DNA from: Archivesica marissinica | Lineage: Eukaryota; Mollusca; Bivalvia; Venerida; Vesicomyidae | Assembly (NCBI GenBank): GCA_014843695.1 | Contig: CM026400.1 | Span: 16,072,294 to 16,136,293, forward strand | Length of the DNA stretch: 64,000 nucleotides | Direction of reading: 5' to 3' | Shown: positions 37,390 to 48,839 of the stretch, piece after piece | Layout: each line of letters opens with the position of its first letter | How positions within the stretch are numbered: position 1 is the first letter of the stretch | Notes under the pieces: generated by a model | The model's database searches: none | The model's input: the letters and a program-made list of their open reading frames with translations, nothing else | Told to the model about the DNA's origin: nothing | Program-made: the position numbers and the translations under genes

Positions 37390-38360
37390 AGCATGCTCCC
37401 CAAAAGGGAGAGCATAATTGCAACTTTGTCTATCCATTCGTTTGTCTGTCCCTTCGTCCGTCCGTCCGTCCGGCACGTCTTGTCAGGAGCAAATCTCGCA
37501 AACTATTCAAGGAAACTTGAAGCAATGCATTGAGATGTGATGCAGAGTGCAAGAACTATAACTCTGTGTGTGTTGTATTTACCAAATTATCTCCCCTTTT
37601 CACTTCATTAAATACTTCTAATTCCGCAGCAAAACTCGATCAGTATTGAAGGAAATAAAATTAAAAGTTAAACATTTCTACAGGACAATGAGGCGGATTG
37701 CAGAGGCTATACCAAATTATCTCCCCTTTTCACTTCATTAAATACTTATTCTGCAGTAGCCTGGGTTTCAGTCTGTCGATTTTTCACTTCTTAGCTTCTG
37801 GCAAAATGACATTGATATTATCAGAAACTCAATACGGCCCAATTAATGGTCTTGGTGTTAAAATATATTTATTTGAGAGACCAGGCAAAATATATTGACG
37901 CCTGTTCCTAGGCTAATTCCGCAGCAAAACTCGATCCGTATTGAAATAAAATTAAAAGTTAAACATTTCTACAGGACAATGAGGCAGATTGCAGAGTGCA
38001 AGACCTATAACTTTCGGTTTTGTACTTAGTGAATTATCTCCTCTTTGTATTTTATTAAATCCTCCCCCGGCGCATAACTCGAAAAGTATTAAAGCAAATG
38101 AAATGAAACTTCAAACAGTGATAGAAGGCAGTGAGGTGGAGGACACACTACTTATGTCAATGTGACCTGTACATACCGTCATTTGCTATGTATAACGCAC
38201 ACTTTTTATTACTGAAATCCTTGAGGAAATTGTCTAGTGCGCATTATACATGGGTACAGCCTTCACAACATTTTTTTCCAGGCGAAATTTCGACCCACAT
38301 CGCCTTCTTTTATGATCGATTCGAGGACATGACGTTTCTTCGATTAACGATTACTGGGTA
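37390..38360. repeat. Dispersed and locally duplicated repeat, intron 6
   Basis: The segment opens with a CCCAAAAGGGAGAGCATAAT and GTCCGTCCGTCCGTCC motif. It contains partial duplications: TTATCTCCCCTTTTCACTTC at 37,589 and 37,720, GCAGCAAAACTCGATC at 37,627 and 37,921, ACAATGAGGC with GATTGCAGAG at 37,684 and 37,977. No exon was found. Confidence 0.6.
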
Positions 38361-38379
38361 GCATATCTTTCAATGTAAG

Positions 38380-38606
38380 CGTCCGATTAGCGCAGTGATT
38401 AGCGCGCTAGCTTCTCACCAATGCAACCCGGGTTCGATCCTCGGATCGGGAAGTATGTGAGATGGTATGGTGGTCGCCAGATCGGACAGGTGGGTTTTCT
38501 CCGGGTACTCCTGTTTCCTCCCACACGAATGACCACATTTACGCTTTCATCTGCGCCAACGAGAGTGATTAATATAAGTTGTTGAAACTTGCTTCGCAAT
38601 CGTTTA
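38380..38606 (+). mobile_element. SINE-B copy
   Basis: Sense, with a good head and core. The tail is shortened, ending CTTCGCAATCGTTTAAAC. Confidence 0.85.
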
Positions 38607-38751
38607 AACTAAACTGTTATTGGTGGAGGAATCCCTGGAAGCCCATTGGCTCACTATCTCCGGCATGGACAGACAACGGGGTAGAACCACTGACCTTCCG
38701 TAAGCTGGATTTCTTTCTCACATGAAATAAGTCGAAATAATAATTTCACTC

Positions 38752-39180
38752 TTAACCCGTTCAACACCAAGTTAACTGACATGGACTGGTCCATGTTATT
38801 TTTAGACAAATAAATTAATAAGAAAATTACATTTGGACCAGTTCATTTATCAAAATGGGTAATTTTGTCTAAAAATATTAATATTACTGGCAAAAAATGC
38901 AGATCCTAATGAGACGGCTGGCTCATCTGATCTATACTTTATAAGCCTATTTAGAGGTTTGTGGTGTTAGTTTAAACATATTTTATTTTATCAATATTTA
39001 CATCATGTTGTAACATTAATATACAAGAACAAATGGATTCAATCAGAAGCTAGTAGCTTATTTAGATTTTCTCCATGACAAACATAATTTTCATAAACTA
39101 TGGCAGAGTGTATATACATTTATGAACGTGACAAGTTTTATTCAACTGTAATGATATGTTTGTGGTGTTGAAAGGGTTAA
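38752..39180. mobile_element. TTAA-type MITE (type 1) with nested insertion
   Basis: Left end TTAACCCGTTCAACACCAAG, right end GTGGTGTTGAAAGGGTTAA with TTAA on both sides. The right part is split by 189 bp (38,969-39,157) flanked by the 12-bp direct repeat GTTTGTGGTGTT. Confidence 0.75.
38969..39157 (-). mobile_element. 189-bp insertion with 12-bp target-site duplication
   Basis: GTTTGTGGTGTT occurs at 38,957-38,968 and 39,158-39,169. On the minus strand the insert ends in GATAAAATAAAATATGTTTA, an A-rich 3' end similar in style to the SINE tails here. It is probably a retroposed fragment of unknown family. Confidence 0.6.
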
Positions 39181-39184
39181 ATAG

Positions 39185-39305
39185 AGAAAACATATGCCCC
39201 GCTCTACGCGCCCTTGACCATAACATCCTAGTATGCGGCACATAATAAATTGACATTTTACGAGATATTTTACATTTTTAAAGATCAATGTACATGCTGT
39301 TTCCA
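39185..39305 (+). pseudogene. Decayed duplicate of the exon 7 acceptor and 5' end
   Basis: TTAAATAG then ATGCCCCGCTCTACGCGCCC parallels exon 7 (ATGCCCTGCTCTACGCGCCC). About 80 percent identity continues through CTAGTATG. In frame it reads CPALRALDHNILVCGT and then a stop, against CPALRAPDNGALVCDTW in the exon. The following spacer (CATAATAAATTGACATTTTA) matches the sequence just upstream of the real exon at 40,314. Confidence 0.65.
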
Positions 39306-39414
39306 GTATAGCATGCATTTACTTGTGTGAATCTGTCCTGATTCGATATTCACATTCTTAGTTATACGTAAATATTTCTCAATTTACTTATTCTTGAAAT
39401 ATGTAATATATCTT

Positions 39415-40212
39415 GAGGTTTAAAAGTTCCAGCGTACATAGTAGTATTATTATTAAATTGTACGTGTTTAACTATTAAGACCACCGCCGTAATACACTGT
39501 ATTATTGCATACGTTACTATAAATAGTAACAAATTTAATGGTAGAAAAGCAAAATATCGACGCGGGCAATATATCGGATATTGGCACACGCCGAGAACGA
39601 ATCATGAGCACGTGTCACAGGTAGCAACAACATAGTAACTACATTGTTTAAACATGGCTGCCTGGGGCCGTTAAGGTATGCAATAAAGAAGTCATTAAAC
39701 GTAAATATTTCTAAGATAAATAAGAAATTTATGGTGATATTATTTTGAATATTGATTACTTGAACATGTCAGAAACTGATCAACTTTGCCTACTTATGAA
39801 CACTTACCCCCAGAAAATCAGCAAAATGTATAATGAAATCTTACATGCTAAGAAGAAGTATTATGTATTCATAAATGTTTGTGTACTATAAATGTCTTGT
39901 ATGTCCATATATGCATACTTAATAACTTGTGAATTGAAATCATTTGTCATAGCTAATGGTATATTGTATACCGTTAACGGTTGTTAATAATTATAATTTA
40001 ATGTTTTAAGGTGACTTATAGGTCCACTGGGCCGGGTGCTATAGTAAAATTATATATTTATTGTAATATTGTATGTATGAACGCACATGTCACTGTAATA
40101 AAAAATTTATCTTAATCTTCAGGTTTAAAAGTTCCAGCGTAGTATAGTAGTATTATTATTAAGTTGTACTTGTTTAACTATTAAGACCACCGCCGTAATA
40201 CACTGTACTATT
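39415..40212. repeat. Duplicated block in intron 6 and spacer
   Basis: GGTTTAAAAGTTCCAGCGTA through CCACCGCCGTAATACACTGT is present at 39,418-39,503 and again at 40,124-40,210 with about 90 percent identity. Together with the exon 7 pseudo-copies it indicates a segmental duplication around exon 7. The AT-rich 600 bp between the copies shows no exon. Confidence 0.65.
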
Positions 40213-40358
40213 ATACCATATTTGATCATGGGTCATTTTTGACCTACTTCATATGTTATAATGTTTGATCAAATAAAAACGTTGTCCCTTGACCATAACG
40301 TCCTAGTATATGCCACATAATAAAATGACATTTTAATGCGTATTTTACATTTTAATAG

Positions 40359-40580
40359 ATCAAAATACATGCCCTGCTCTACGCGCCCCCGACAATGGCG
40401 CCCTAGTATGTGACACGTGGCGGTCTGGTAGATACTGTCAAGTGTTGTGTGAAGAAGGCTGCGTAGTAGTGGATGACCCTGACACTAAATTTATTAATGA
40501 AGTTCTTATACAAAAGAATTTACTTGTGTGTGGCGATTCTGGAACTTGGTATCTCAATGGTGACATTCCGAACTGTCAAG
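40359..40580 (+). CDS. Exon 7: sushi/CCP domain
   Basis: Phase 1-1, 222 nt, acceptor TTTTAATAG, donor G|GTAAGT. It encodes NTCPALRAPDNGALVCDTW, GRYCQVLCEEGC, LLVCGDSGTWYLNGDIPNCQ. C-P-x-L-x-x-P-x-N-G at the start and D-S-G-T-W...P-x-C at the end are textbook CCP. A 13-residue insert (DDPDTKFINEVLI) enlarges the loop before the third conserved Cys pair. Just after the donor is a run of ten G at about 40,603. A partial decayed copy of the exon start (CCTTGACCATAACGTCCTAG) lies upstream at 40,289. Confidence 0.9.
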
Positions 40581-40711
40581 GTAAGTCAATGCAGTGGTGG
40601 TTATGGGGGGGGGGTGTTATGGGGGTTATCCCACATCTGCCTGTCAATTTATATTTTTCCCATTAAAATAGCAGTTTTTTTCACAGCCAAACCTCCCACT
40701 CATTCAATTCA

Positions 40712-41004
40712 AAAAGTGTTTTACGTTTATTTATCGTCGCTACCGGTTGCCCATATGAGCGACACCTCCTGAAGAGATTAGTCATTTTAGATATTTGGAG
40801 GATAGTGCAATGATACAGACAGAGACCCATTCCAGAATCTCATCTGGTTCTTTTACGTAAACGGTATAAAGCACCGACACGAGACCTTGGTTTAAAGTTA
40901 AAGCTGAAAGCCTGTTAATTTTATTAGGGTCAGACGGGGGATCGAACCTGCAACCCCTGGATTACCAGTCCAGCGTGTTACCACTGGACTACAGATCCGT
41001 CCAG
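40712..41004 (-). mobile_element. SINE-A copy, full length
   Basis: Antisense, complete from ACGTTTATTTATCGTCGCTA to CTACAGATCCGTC. It lies in intron 7. Confidence 0.87.
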
Positions 41005-41044
41005 CCATACCAGTGTAGACACGGTATTAATATAATTCTATAAC

Positions 41045-41455
41045 TGGTGAAACCCCGCCCACAACTGATATTGACCCCACCCCCAATGGATATTAACAGC
41101 AACGGATATTGACCCCACCCACAACGGATATTAGTCCTAGCCACCAACAGAGATGGACCCCGCCCACAGCGGATATTGACCCCACTACAACGGATATTGA
41201 CCCAGCCCTGAGCAGATGTTGGCCCCACTGCTGATGGATATTGGCCCCATTCCCCCAATGGATATTGGCCCCGCCCTCAACAGATATTGGTCCCGCCCCC
41301 CACGGATATTGGCCCCGCCCCTAACGGATATTGGTCCCGCCCCCCAACGGATATTGGCCCCGCCCCAACGGATATGGTCCCGCCCCTAACAGATATTGGC
41401 CCCGCCCCCAACGGATATTGGTCCCGTACCCACAGATCCAACGCACATTGGTTAT
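41045..41455. repeat. ~21-bp GC-rich minisatellite before exon 8
   Basis: Units such as CCCCGCCCCCAACGGATATTGG, early ones less regular. It ends about 20 bp before the last intron segment leading to the exon 8 acceptor. Strand-asymmetric C richness contrasts with the AT-rich surroundings. Confidence 0.9.
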
Positions 41456-41477
41456 AGTTTAAAAATTACCTTTACAG

Positions 41478-41647
41478 AGGTTAGTGAGAGACTAGGACAA
41501 CTTCTGCGGATCGACATTCACTACCTGTACTACGAGGGTAAATGTAACGAATCTAGGAACGACATAAAAGATAAATTTATGACAGCTTTCACGACTTCCA
41601 AGGGTATAACTTGCCAGCCACCAGCTTGTAGCATAGCTAATGTACAG
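41478..41647 (+). CDS. Exon 8: cysteine-poor linker module
   Basis: Entry phase 1, exit phase 0, 170 nt, acceptor CCTTTACAG, donor CAG|GTATGT. It encodes EVSERLGQLLRIDIHYLYYE, GKCNESRNDIKDKFMTAF and GITCQPPACSIANVQ. No Pfam domain is recognised with certainty. The alpha-helical look and the C...PAC.....V pattern fit the region between CCP modules and the ephrin-receptor-like repeats in SVEP1-type proteins. With exon 9 it reads ANVQIVCGTG. Its 3' end has been copied many times in the following intron. Confidence 0.78.
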
Positions 41648-41712
41648 GTATGTATATCTGGCTTTCATGACCACACATGCTCTCTTGTAGCGGTGCTATG
41701 TAGTGCCATCTG

Positions 41713-44700
41713 ATGTTTCAACTTTTACGACAGTCACTGGCATCACATGTCTGTCAGCATCATGTAGCATCGCTCTAAAATGTCAGGTTTCAAGACAATC
41801 ACTGGCATCACTTGTCAGTAGCATCATGTAGCGTTGCTCTAAAATGTCATGTTCCAAGACAGTCACTGGCATCACTTGTTGGTCAGCATCATGCAGTGTC
41901 GCTCTAAAATGTCACGTTTCAAGACAGTCACTGGCATCACTTGTCGGTCAGCATCATGTAGTGTTGCTCTAAAATGTCACGTTTCAAGACAATCACTGGC
42001 ATCACTTGTCGGTCAGCATCATGTAGTGTCGCTCTAAAATGTCACGTTTCAAGACAGTCACTGGCATCACATGTCTGTCAGCATCATGTAGCGTCGCTCT
42101 AAAATGTCACGTTTCAAGACAATCACTGGCATCACTTGTCGGTCAGTATCATGTAGTGTTGCTCTAAAATGTCACGTTTCAAGACGGTCACTGGCATCAC
42201 TTGTCGGTCAGCATCATGTAGCGTCGCTCTAAAATGTCACATTTCAAGACAGTCACTGGTATCACTTGTCAGTAGCATCATGTAGCGTTGCTCTAAAATG
42301 TCATGTTCCAAGACAGTCACTGGCATCACTTGTCAGTAGCATCATGTAGCGTTGCTCTAAAATGTCACGTTTCAAGACAGTCACTGGCATCACATGTCGG
42401 TCAGCATCATGTAGCGTTGCTCTAAAATGTCACGTTTCAAGACAGTCACTGGCATCACTTGTCGGTCAGCATCATGTAGCGTCGCTCTAAAATGTCACAT
42501 TTCAAGACAGTCACTGGTATCACTTGTCAGTAGCATCATGTAGCGTTGCTTTAAAATGTCACGTTTCAAGACAGTCACTGGCATCACTTGTCAGTAGCAT
42601 CATGTAGCGTTGCTCTAAAATGTCATGTTCCAAGACAGTCACTGGTATCACTTGTCAGTAGCATCATGTAGCGTTGCTTTAAAATGTCACGTTTCAAGAC
42701 AGTCACTGGCATCACTTGTCAGTAGCATCATGTAGCGTTGCTCTAAAATGTCATGTTCCAAGACAGTCACTGGTATCACTTGTCAGTAGCATCATGTAGC
42801 ATTGCTCTAAAATGTCATGTTCCAAGACAGTCACTGGCATCACTTGTCAGTAGCATCATGTAGCGTTGCTCTAAAATGTCACGTTTCAAGACAGTCACTG
42901 GCATCACTTGTCGGTCAGCATCATGTAGCATTGCTCTAAAATGTCACTTTTCAAGACAGTCACTGGCATCACTTGTTGGTCAGCATCATGCAGTGTCGCT
43001 CTAAAATGTCATGTTCCAACACAGTCACTGGCATCACTTGTCGGTCAGCATCATGTAGCGTTGCTCTAAAATGTCACATTTCAAGACAGTCACGGGTATC
43101 ACTTGTCAGTAGCATCATGTAGCGTTGCTCTAAAATGTCACGTTTCAAGACAGTCACTGGCATCACTTGTCGGTCAGCATCATGTAGCATTGCTCTAAAA
43201 TGTCACGTTTCAAGACAGTCACTGGCATCACTTGTTGGTCAGCATCATGCAGTGTCGCTCTAAAATGTCACGTTTCAAGACAGTCACTGGCATCACTTGT
43301 CCCTCAGCATCATGTAGCGTTGCTCTAAAATGTCACGTTTCAAGAGTCACTGGCATCACTTGTCGGTCAGCATCATGTAGTTTTGCTCTAAAATGTCACG
43401 TTTCAAGACAGTCACTGGCATCACTTGTCAGTAGCATCATGTAGTGTCGCTCTAAAATGTCAGGAGGTTTCAAGACAGTCACTGGCATCACTTATCGGTC
43501 AGCATCATGTAGCATCGCTCTAAAATGTCACGTTTCAAGACAGTCACTGGCATCACTTGTCAGTAGCATCATGTAGCGTCGCTCTAAAATGTCACGTTTC
43601 AAGACAGTCACTGGTATCACTTGTCAGTAGCATCATGTAGCGTTGCTCTAAAATGTCATGTTCCAAGACAGTCACTGGCATCACTTGTCGGTCAGTAGCG
43701 TCACTCTAAAAGGTCACGTTTCAAGACAGTCACTGGCATCACTTGTCGGTCAGCATCATGTAGCGTTGCTCTAAAATGTCACGTTTCAAGACAGTCACTG
43801 GCATCACTTGTTGGTCAGCATCATGTAGCGTCGCTCTAAAATGTCACGTTTCAAGACAGTCACTGGCATCACTTGTTGGTCAGCATCATGTACCGTCGCT
43901 CTAAAATGTCACGTTTCAAGAGTCACTGGCATCACTTGTCGTCAGTATCATGTAGCGTTGCTCTAAAATGTCACGTTTCAAGACAGTCACTGGCATCACT
44001 TGTCGGTCAGCATCATGTAGCGTCGCTCTAAAATGTCACATTTCAAGACAGTCACTGGTATCACTTGTCAGTAGCATCATGTAGCGTTGCTCTAAAATGT
44101 CACGTTTCAAGACAGTCACTGGCATCACTTGTCAGTAGCATCATGTAGCGTTGCTCTAAAATGTCACGTTTCAAGACAGTCACTGGCATCACTTGTCAGT
44201 AGCATCATGTAGCGTTGCTCTAAAATGTCATGTTCCAAGACAGTCACTGGTATCACTTGTCAGTAGCATCATGTAGCATTGCTCTAAAATGTCATGTTCC
44301 AAGACAGTCACTGGCATCACTTGTCAGTAGCATCATGTAGCGTTGCTCTAAAATGTCACGTTTCAAGACAGTCACTGGCATCACTTGTCGGTCAGCATCA
44401 TGTAGCATTGCTCTAAAATGTCACGTTTCAAGACAGTCACTGGCATCACTTGTTGGTCAGCATCATGCAGTGTCGCTCTAAAATGTCATGTTCCAACACA
44501 GTCACTGGCATCACTTGTCGGTCAGCATCATGTAGCGTTGCTCTAAAATGTCACATTTCAAGACAGTCACTGGTATCACTTGTCAGTAGCATCATGTAGC
44601 GTTGCTCTAAAATGTCACGTTTCAAGACAGTCACTGGCATCACTTGTCGGTCAGCATCATGTAGCATTGCTCTAAAATGTCACGTTTCAAGACAGTCACT

Positions 44701-45642
44701 GGCATCACTTGTTGGTCAGCATCATGCAGTGTCGCTCTAAAATGTCACGTTTCAAGACAGTCACTGGCATCACTTGTCCCTCAGCATCATGTAGCGTTGC
44801 TCTAAAATGTCACGTTTCAAGAGTCACTGGCATCACTTGTTGGTAGCATCATGTAGTGTCGCTCTAAAATGTCAGGTTTCAAGACAGTCACTGGCATCAC
44901 TTATCGGTCAGCATCATGTAGCATCGCTCTAAAATGTCACGTTTCAAGACAGTCACTGGCATCACTTGTCAGTAGCATCATGTAGCGTCGCTCTAAAATG
45001 TCACGTTTCAAGACAGTCACTGGTATCACTTGTCAGTAGCATCATGTAGCGTTGCTCTAAAATGTCATGTTCCAAGACAGTCACTGGCATCACTTGTCGG
45101 TCAGTAGCGTCACTCTAAAATGTCACGTTTCAAGACAGTCACTGGCATCACTTGTCGGTCAGCATCATGTAGCGTTGCTCTAAAATGTCACGTTTCAAGA
45201 CAGTCACTGGCATCACTTGTTGGTCAGCATCATGTAGCGTCGCTCTAAAATGTCACGTTTCAAGACAGTCACTGGCATCACTTGTTGGTCAGCATCATGT
45301 ACCGTCGCTCTAAAATGTCACGTTTCAAGAGTCACTGGCATCACTTGTCGTCAGTATCATGTAGCGTTGCTCTAAAATGTCACGTTTCAAGACAGTCACT
45401 GGCATCACTTGTCGGTCAGCATCATGTAGTGTTGCTCTAAAATGTCACGTTTCAAGACAGTCACTGGCATCACTTGTCGGTCAGCATCATGTAGTGTCGC
45501 TCTAAAATGTCACGTTTCAAGACAGTCAGTGGCATCACTTGTTGGTCAGCATCATGTAGTGTTGCTCTAAAATGTCACGTTTCAAGACAGTCACTGGCAT
45601 CACGTGCAAGTCAAATCTTGTAGTGTCGCTCTAAATGTGCCA
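41713..45642. repeat. 61-65-bp minisatellite derived from the exon 8 3' end, about 60 copies
   Basis: The unit contains GTTTCAAGACAGTCACTGGC, ATCACTTGTCGGTCAGCATC and ATGTAGCGTTGCTCTAAAAT. Aligned to the end of exon 8 (from TTTCACGACTTCC to GTAGCATAGCT) it matches at about 35 of 53 ungapped positions. Translated, it reads GITCRSASCSVA against exon GITCQPPACSIA. Some units carry CAGGTTTC where the exon has its CAG|GT donor. A shorter form reads CTTGTCAGTAGCATC. Higher-order blocks are also visible (about 42,900-43,900 resembles 44,340-45,350). Confidence 0.9.
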
Positions 45643-45834
45643 GTTTGTGTTTTAATTCCTAGCGTCATATTACAAATCAGCACCTCTTTTACCTACCGTA
45701 TGTTGCACACTATCTGAATTTTTAGATTTGTATATTCTTAATTTTACAGACCACTTCAGACGGAATAATCACAATAGTTTTCATTTTCATTAATCTATAT
45801 TTTAATCTTTTATGAAGTTTGTTTTGTTTATTTT

Positions 45835-45968
45835 TTTTATAAGTTTTAACAACTTATATTAATCACTCTCGTTTGCGCGGATGAAAGCGTAAATGTGATA
45901 ATTTGTGTAGGAGGAAACCGGAGTACCCAGAGAAAACCCACCTGTCCGATCTGGCGACCACCGTACCA
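45835..45968 (-). mobile_element. SINE-B fragment
   Basis: Antisense tail and core (GTAGGAGGAAACCGGAGTAC, GTCCGATCTGGCGACC). The tRNA-like head is missing. Confidence 0.75.
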
Positions 45969-46952
45969 GTGTTTATTTGTTTTGGGGGTTCATATGTTCA
46001 TATGACTACTTTACATATTTTATTGGTGGGGGAAAACCCCAGATGCCCTCGGAGCTGTATTTCAGGCACGAACGCACACTCTGGTAGAACCACTGACCTC
46101 ATTTGGTTTGGTATGTAAATGTACACCGAAAAATAGCAAAACTTTCATCTAGCTTGCATAAGTCCCAGTGTCAAAAATTTAATTAAAAAAAGTTGTTTCT
46201 TTTTTTTAGATTATTTCAGTATTTTACATGTACATAAAAGAATTCACATTTTATAAAGTGTTTGTTTATTATAGTGTCACCCCTATTTAAAGGGCCAGCC
46301 AGGAAAGGGATTCGAATAAGTTACTATGCAACTTTTTTCCCAATCCTAAATGTGCTGTTGCAACAATGAGAAACGTCAGTTACTGCCCCTGACTACACCT
46401 AATAGTATATTGGTCCTCTTAATTGATTTCCTCTGTTTTTATCGTTGTTTCCTTTGCACCACATGTTTTCCATTCTTATCCGTATTCGCGTCTTATAATT
46501 ATGAAATTATTAAATCTCGACAGATATCCTTTAGCATGTCCAATGGATACCTTACTGTAAAAATTGGTTCAATTAATTAACACGATTTTGATAAAATTAC
46601 ATTTATCCTAACGCAACATCTGTTTAGACGACAACAGTAAAAACAAAGGATTCCAACTAAAAGGACCAATATACATTTAGGGATAAATCTGACTTTATCC
46701 ATCAAGGGAGGTAATAGAAAAACCAGTAATGGCTCTCAGTCCTATGTTATGTACCATTCTTGAATACAATATTGTTTAAACTAAACATTAGCACGAAAAG
46801 AAGAAGAAGAGATTAATATAAAGAAATGCTAGTTTAATAAATAAATAAACTGGTTGGTATGACAATGACGACAGTATCTGAATTGGAATCCGCCATATGA
46901 ACATTTTAGAAAGCATCCATCTTCTCAGAACCTTTCGTTTTGAATATGCTAG
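45969..46952. other. Intron 8 end: dispersed repeats, no gene
   Basis: A TATTGGTGGGGGAAAACCCC repeat fragment sits near 46,020. Sequence 46,625-46,730 (CAGTAAAAACAAAGGATTCC, GGACCAATATACA, CAAGGGAGGTAAT) is the inverse of 61,533-61,625. No exon besides the one starting at 46,953. Confidence 0.5.
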
Positions 46953-47229
46953 ATTGTCTGTGGGACTGGTACTACGTCGAGGAAGAAGAGGGCAATTGAT
47001 TCGGGGATTGGGTTTGAAGTCATTATGGAGTTATCTAATTCCCTCGATCCTACTGATATTGTCAAAACGAGGCAGTCCATCATAAAAGCTCTAAAGAATG
47101 CTCAAGATAATGGTAACCTTGGACTGACAGTTGACGATGCAACAACTAATCCAACTGGAATTGCTGTATCGCTGCCGGAAGTGACGTGTAGTGTTGGGAA
47201 CGCATTCGACAAGAAAACAATTCAATGTG
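46953..47229 (+). CDS. Exon 9: linker domain with RKKR site
   Basis: Phase 0 in, phase 1 out, 277 nt, acceptor ATATGCTAG, donor G|GTAAGT. It begins IVCGTGTTSRKKRAIDSG, followed by GFEVIMELSNSLDPTDIVKT and KALKNAQDNGNLGLTV. It ends in VSLPEVTCSVGNAF and IQC. RKKR is a furin-type dibasic site and could allow processing, which is inferred. The last Cys pairs with exon 10 to open the first GCC2/GCC3 module. The start ATG at 47,025 lies inside the exon and need not be used. Confidence 0.8.
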
Positions 47230-47239
47230 GTAAGTATTT

Positions 47240-47472
47240 AGTTTATACAAATTTATTTTAGCTCGATTGCGAAACAAGTTATTTCAACTTATATAAATCA
47301 CTCTCGAGACCTCATTCCTGATGGAATCCATCGCCACGAGGGAGAGAGAAGAGGCAACCTGGAATTTAAATGCCTTGCCTAAGGGCACAATCGTAACGGC
47401 TCCAGCGGGGCTCGAACTCCGGACCATTTGCACCTGAAGCAAACACGCATCCACTGCGCTATCACGACTTCC
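47240..47472 (-). mobile_element. SINE-C copy inserted in the exon 9 splice donor
   Basis: Antisense, complete. It is flanked by the 12-bp direct repeat TGGTAAGTATTT at 47,228-47,239 and 47,473-47,484. The first repeat is the exon 9 donor (TG|GTAAGT), so the insertion has duplicated the donor. Confidence 0.9.
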
Positions 47473-47937
47473 TGGTAAGTATTTGTATTTTTAAATAAAA
47501 ATAACCTGACATATTACATGGATGTATTCCGTTTATTCATGTGTTGCGCTGGACAGCTTTGGAACCACCTTGGTGATTGAAGCCGTCGTGGAGAGTGAAG
47601 CCACCGTGGTGAAATGGATACGTTGTCCGTCTCACAGTCGCTTGAGATCTGGACAAGTGTTTTCGTGTTCAAAACCAAATTATATAGTTTCAAAGTTTTA
47701 TTTGTTTAAATCCAGAAGGTCTCAGACCCATGTGGCATACATGTACATATACAAAAATATGGCGACAGCAATTTATTACATCAATATATCTAATTAATTA
47801 TACAAAGCAAATATTTATATATATATATATGAACATGTTTATAAACCATAGGCTTGACACTATACATACACAAATTTAGGTCATATCCAAGCATATGTCA
47901 ATAATGTTAGTGACGAGTTTTTTTAAAATATGCTAGG

Positions 47938-48174
47938 ATAGGTTCGGTCCCCCGTCTGACCCTAATAAAATTAGCAGTATTTCAGATGGGACTTTAGACC
48001 GAGGTCTTGTGTCAGTGTGTTACACCATGCACGTAAAGGAACCAGAGGAGACCCTGAAATGGGTCTCTGTCTGTATCAATGCACTATCCTCCAAAAATCT
48101 AAAATTACTAATCTATACAGGAGGCATCGCTCGTATGGGCAACCGGTAGCGACGATAAATAAACGTAAAACACC
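47938..48174 (+). mobile_element. SINE-A copy, 5' truncated
   Basis: Starts within the B box (GGTTCGGTCCCCCGTCTGAC). Body and tail are complete. Confidence 0.85.
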
Positions 48175-48212
48175 ACTACATATTCGATGATTTGAATAAT
48201 TATTTGTCATCA

Positions 48213-48800
48213 TTAAAGCGATATTACATTGCAAAAAGCAAATAAAATACTTTTTTTTCACATATAAATGCATTGCTACTACAAATTCTTCTGAATGCAT
48301 TCGAACACTAACATTGAATCAATAAACAGTGTTTTTGTGGATTGAGAGTATGATTTCATGTAAAGGTCATCCATGCTCCTGAAATGATGTTTGTTTGTCA
48401 TCGGAGTCAAAACTAATCACGAGATAATGTCGCTTAGAGATAATTTAAGAATGGTTTACAAATAAATAGGCACAAATGTGAGATATAACAGTAAATGACT
48501 CTTGAAAATTCCTGTTTGACTCTTGAGATTTTGACCTCAAGGGTCATTGACTCTTGAGTTTCAAAGTCTAGTGAACGCCCTGAAATCTGTATCATAAATC
48601 AAGTTATTCAAGATACATGAGTAGTATTACGCATGGATGTTTACATTATTTTGTTATGTCAACAAACCGCGTATACGACATTTGTTTATTAGTTGAAAGC
48701 CTCTGTATTTGAGGCAAATATTTGGGGGGAAATGATACCATATAATAGGAAAATACATTCTGTAGAAATTTGCGTTTTCACAGATTTAGTGTCGCTTTAA
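48213..48800. mobile_element. Putative MITE with TTAAAGCGA termini
   Basis: Left end TTAAAGCGATATTA, right end TAGTGTCGCTTTAA: an inverted repeat with 12 of 14 positions matching. The interior is non-coding. A related segment follows at 48,840-49,166 and ends in GATTTAGTGTCGCTTTA, where the 39-bp array begins. Confidence 0.55.
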
Positions 48801-48839
48801 GCTCACAAAATAGGCATTATTTGTTCTACTATATAGTGG

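Noticed and set aside
47025..47261. Independent small gene starting at ATG 47,025
   Set aside because: The frame continues upstream to an acceptor at 46,952 with matching phase, and downstream it is cut by a good donor. It is internal to exon 9.
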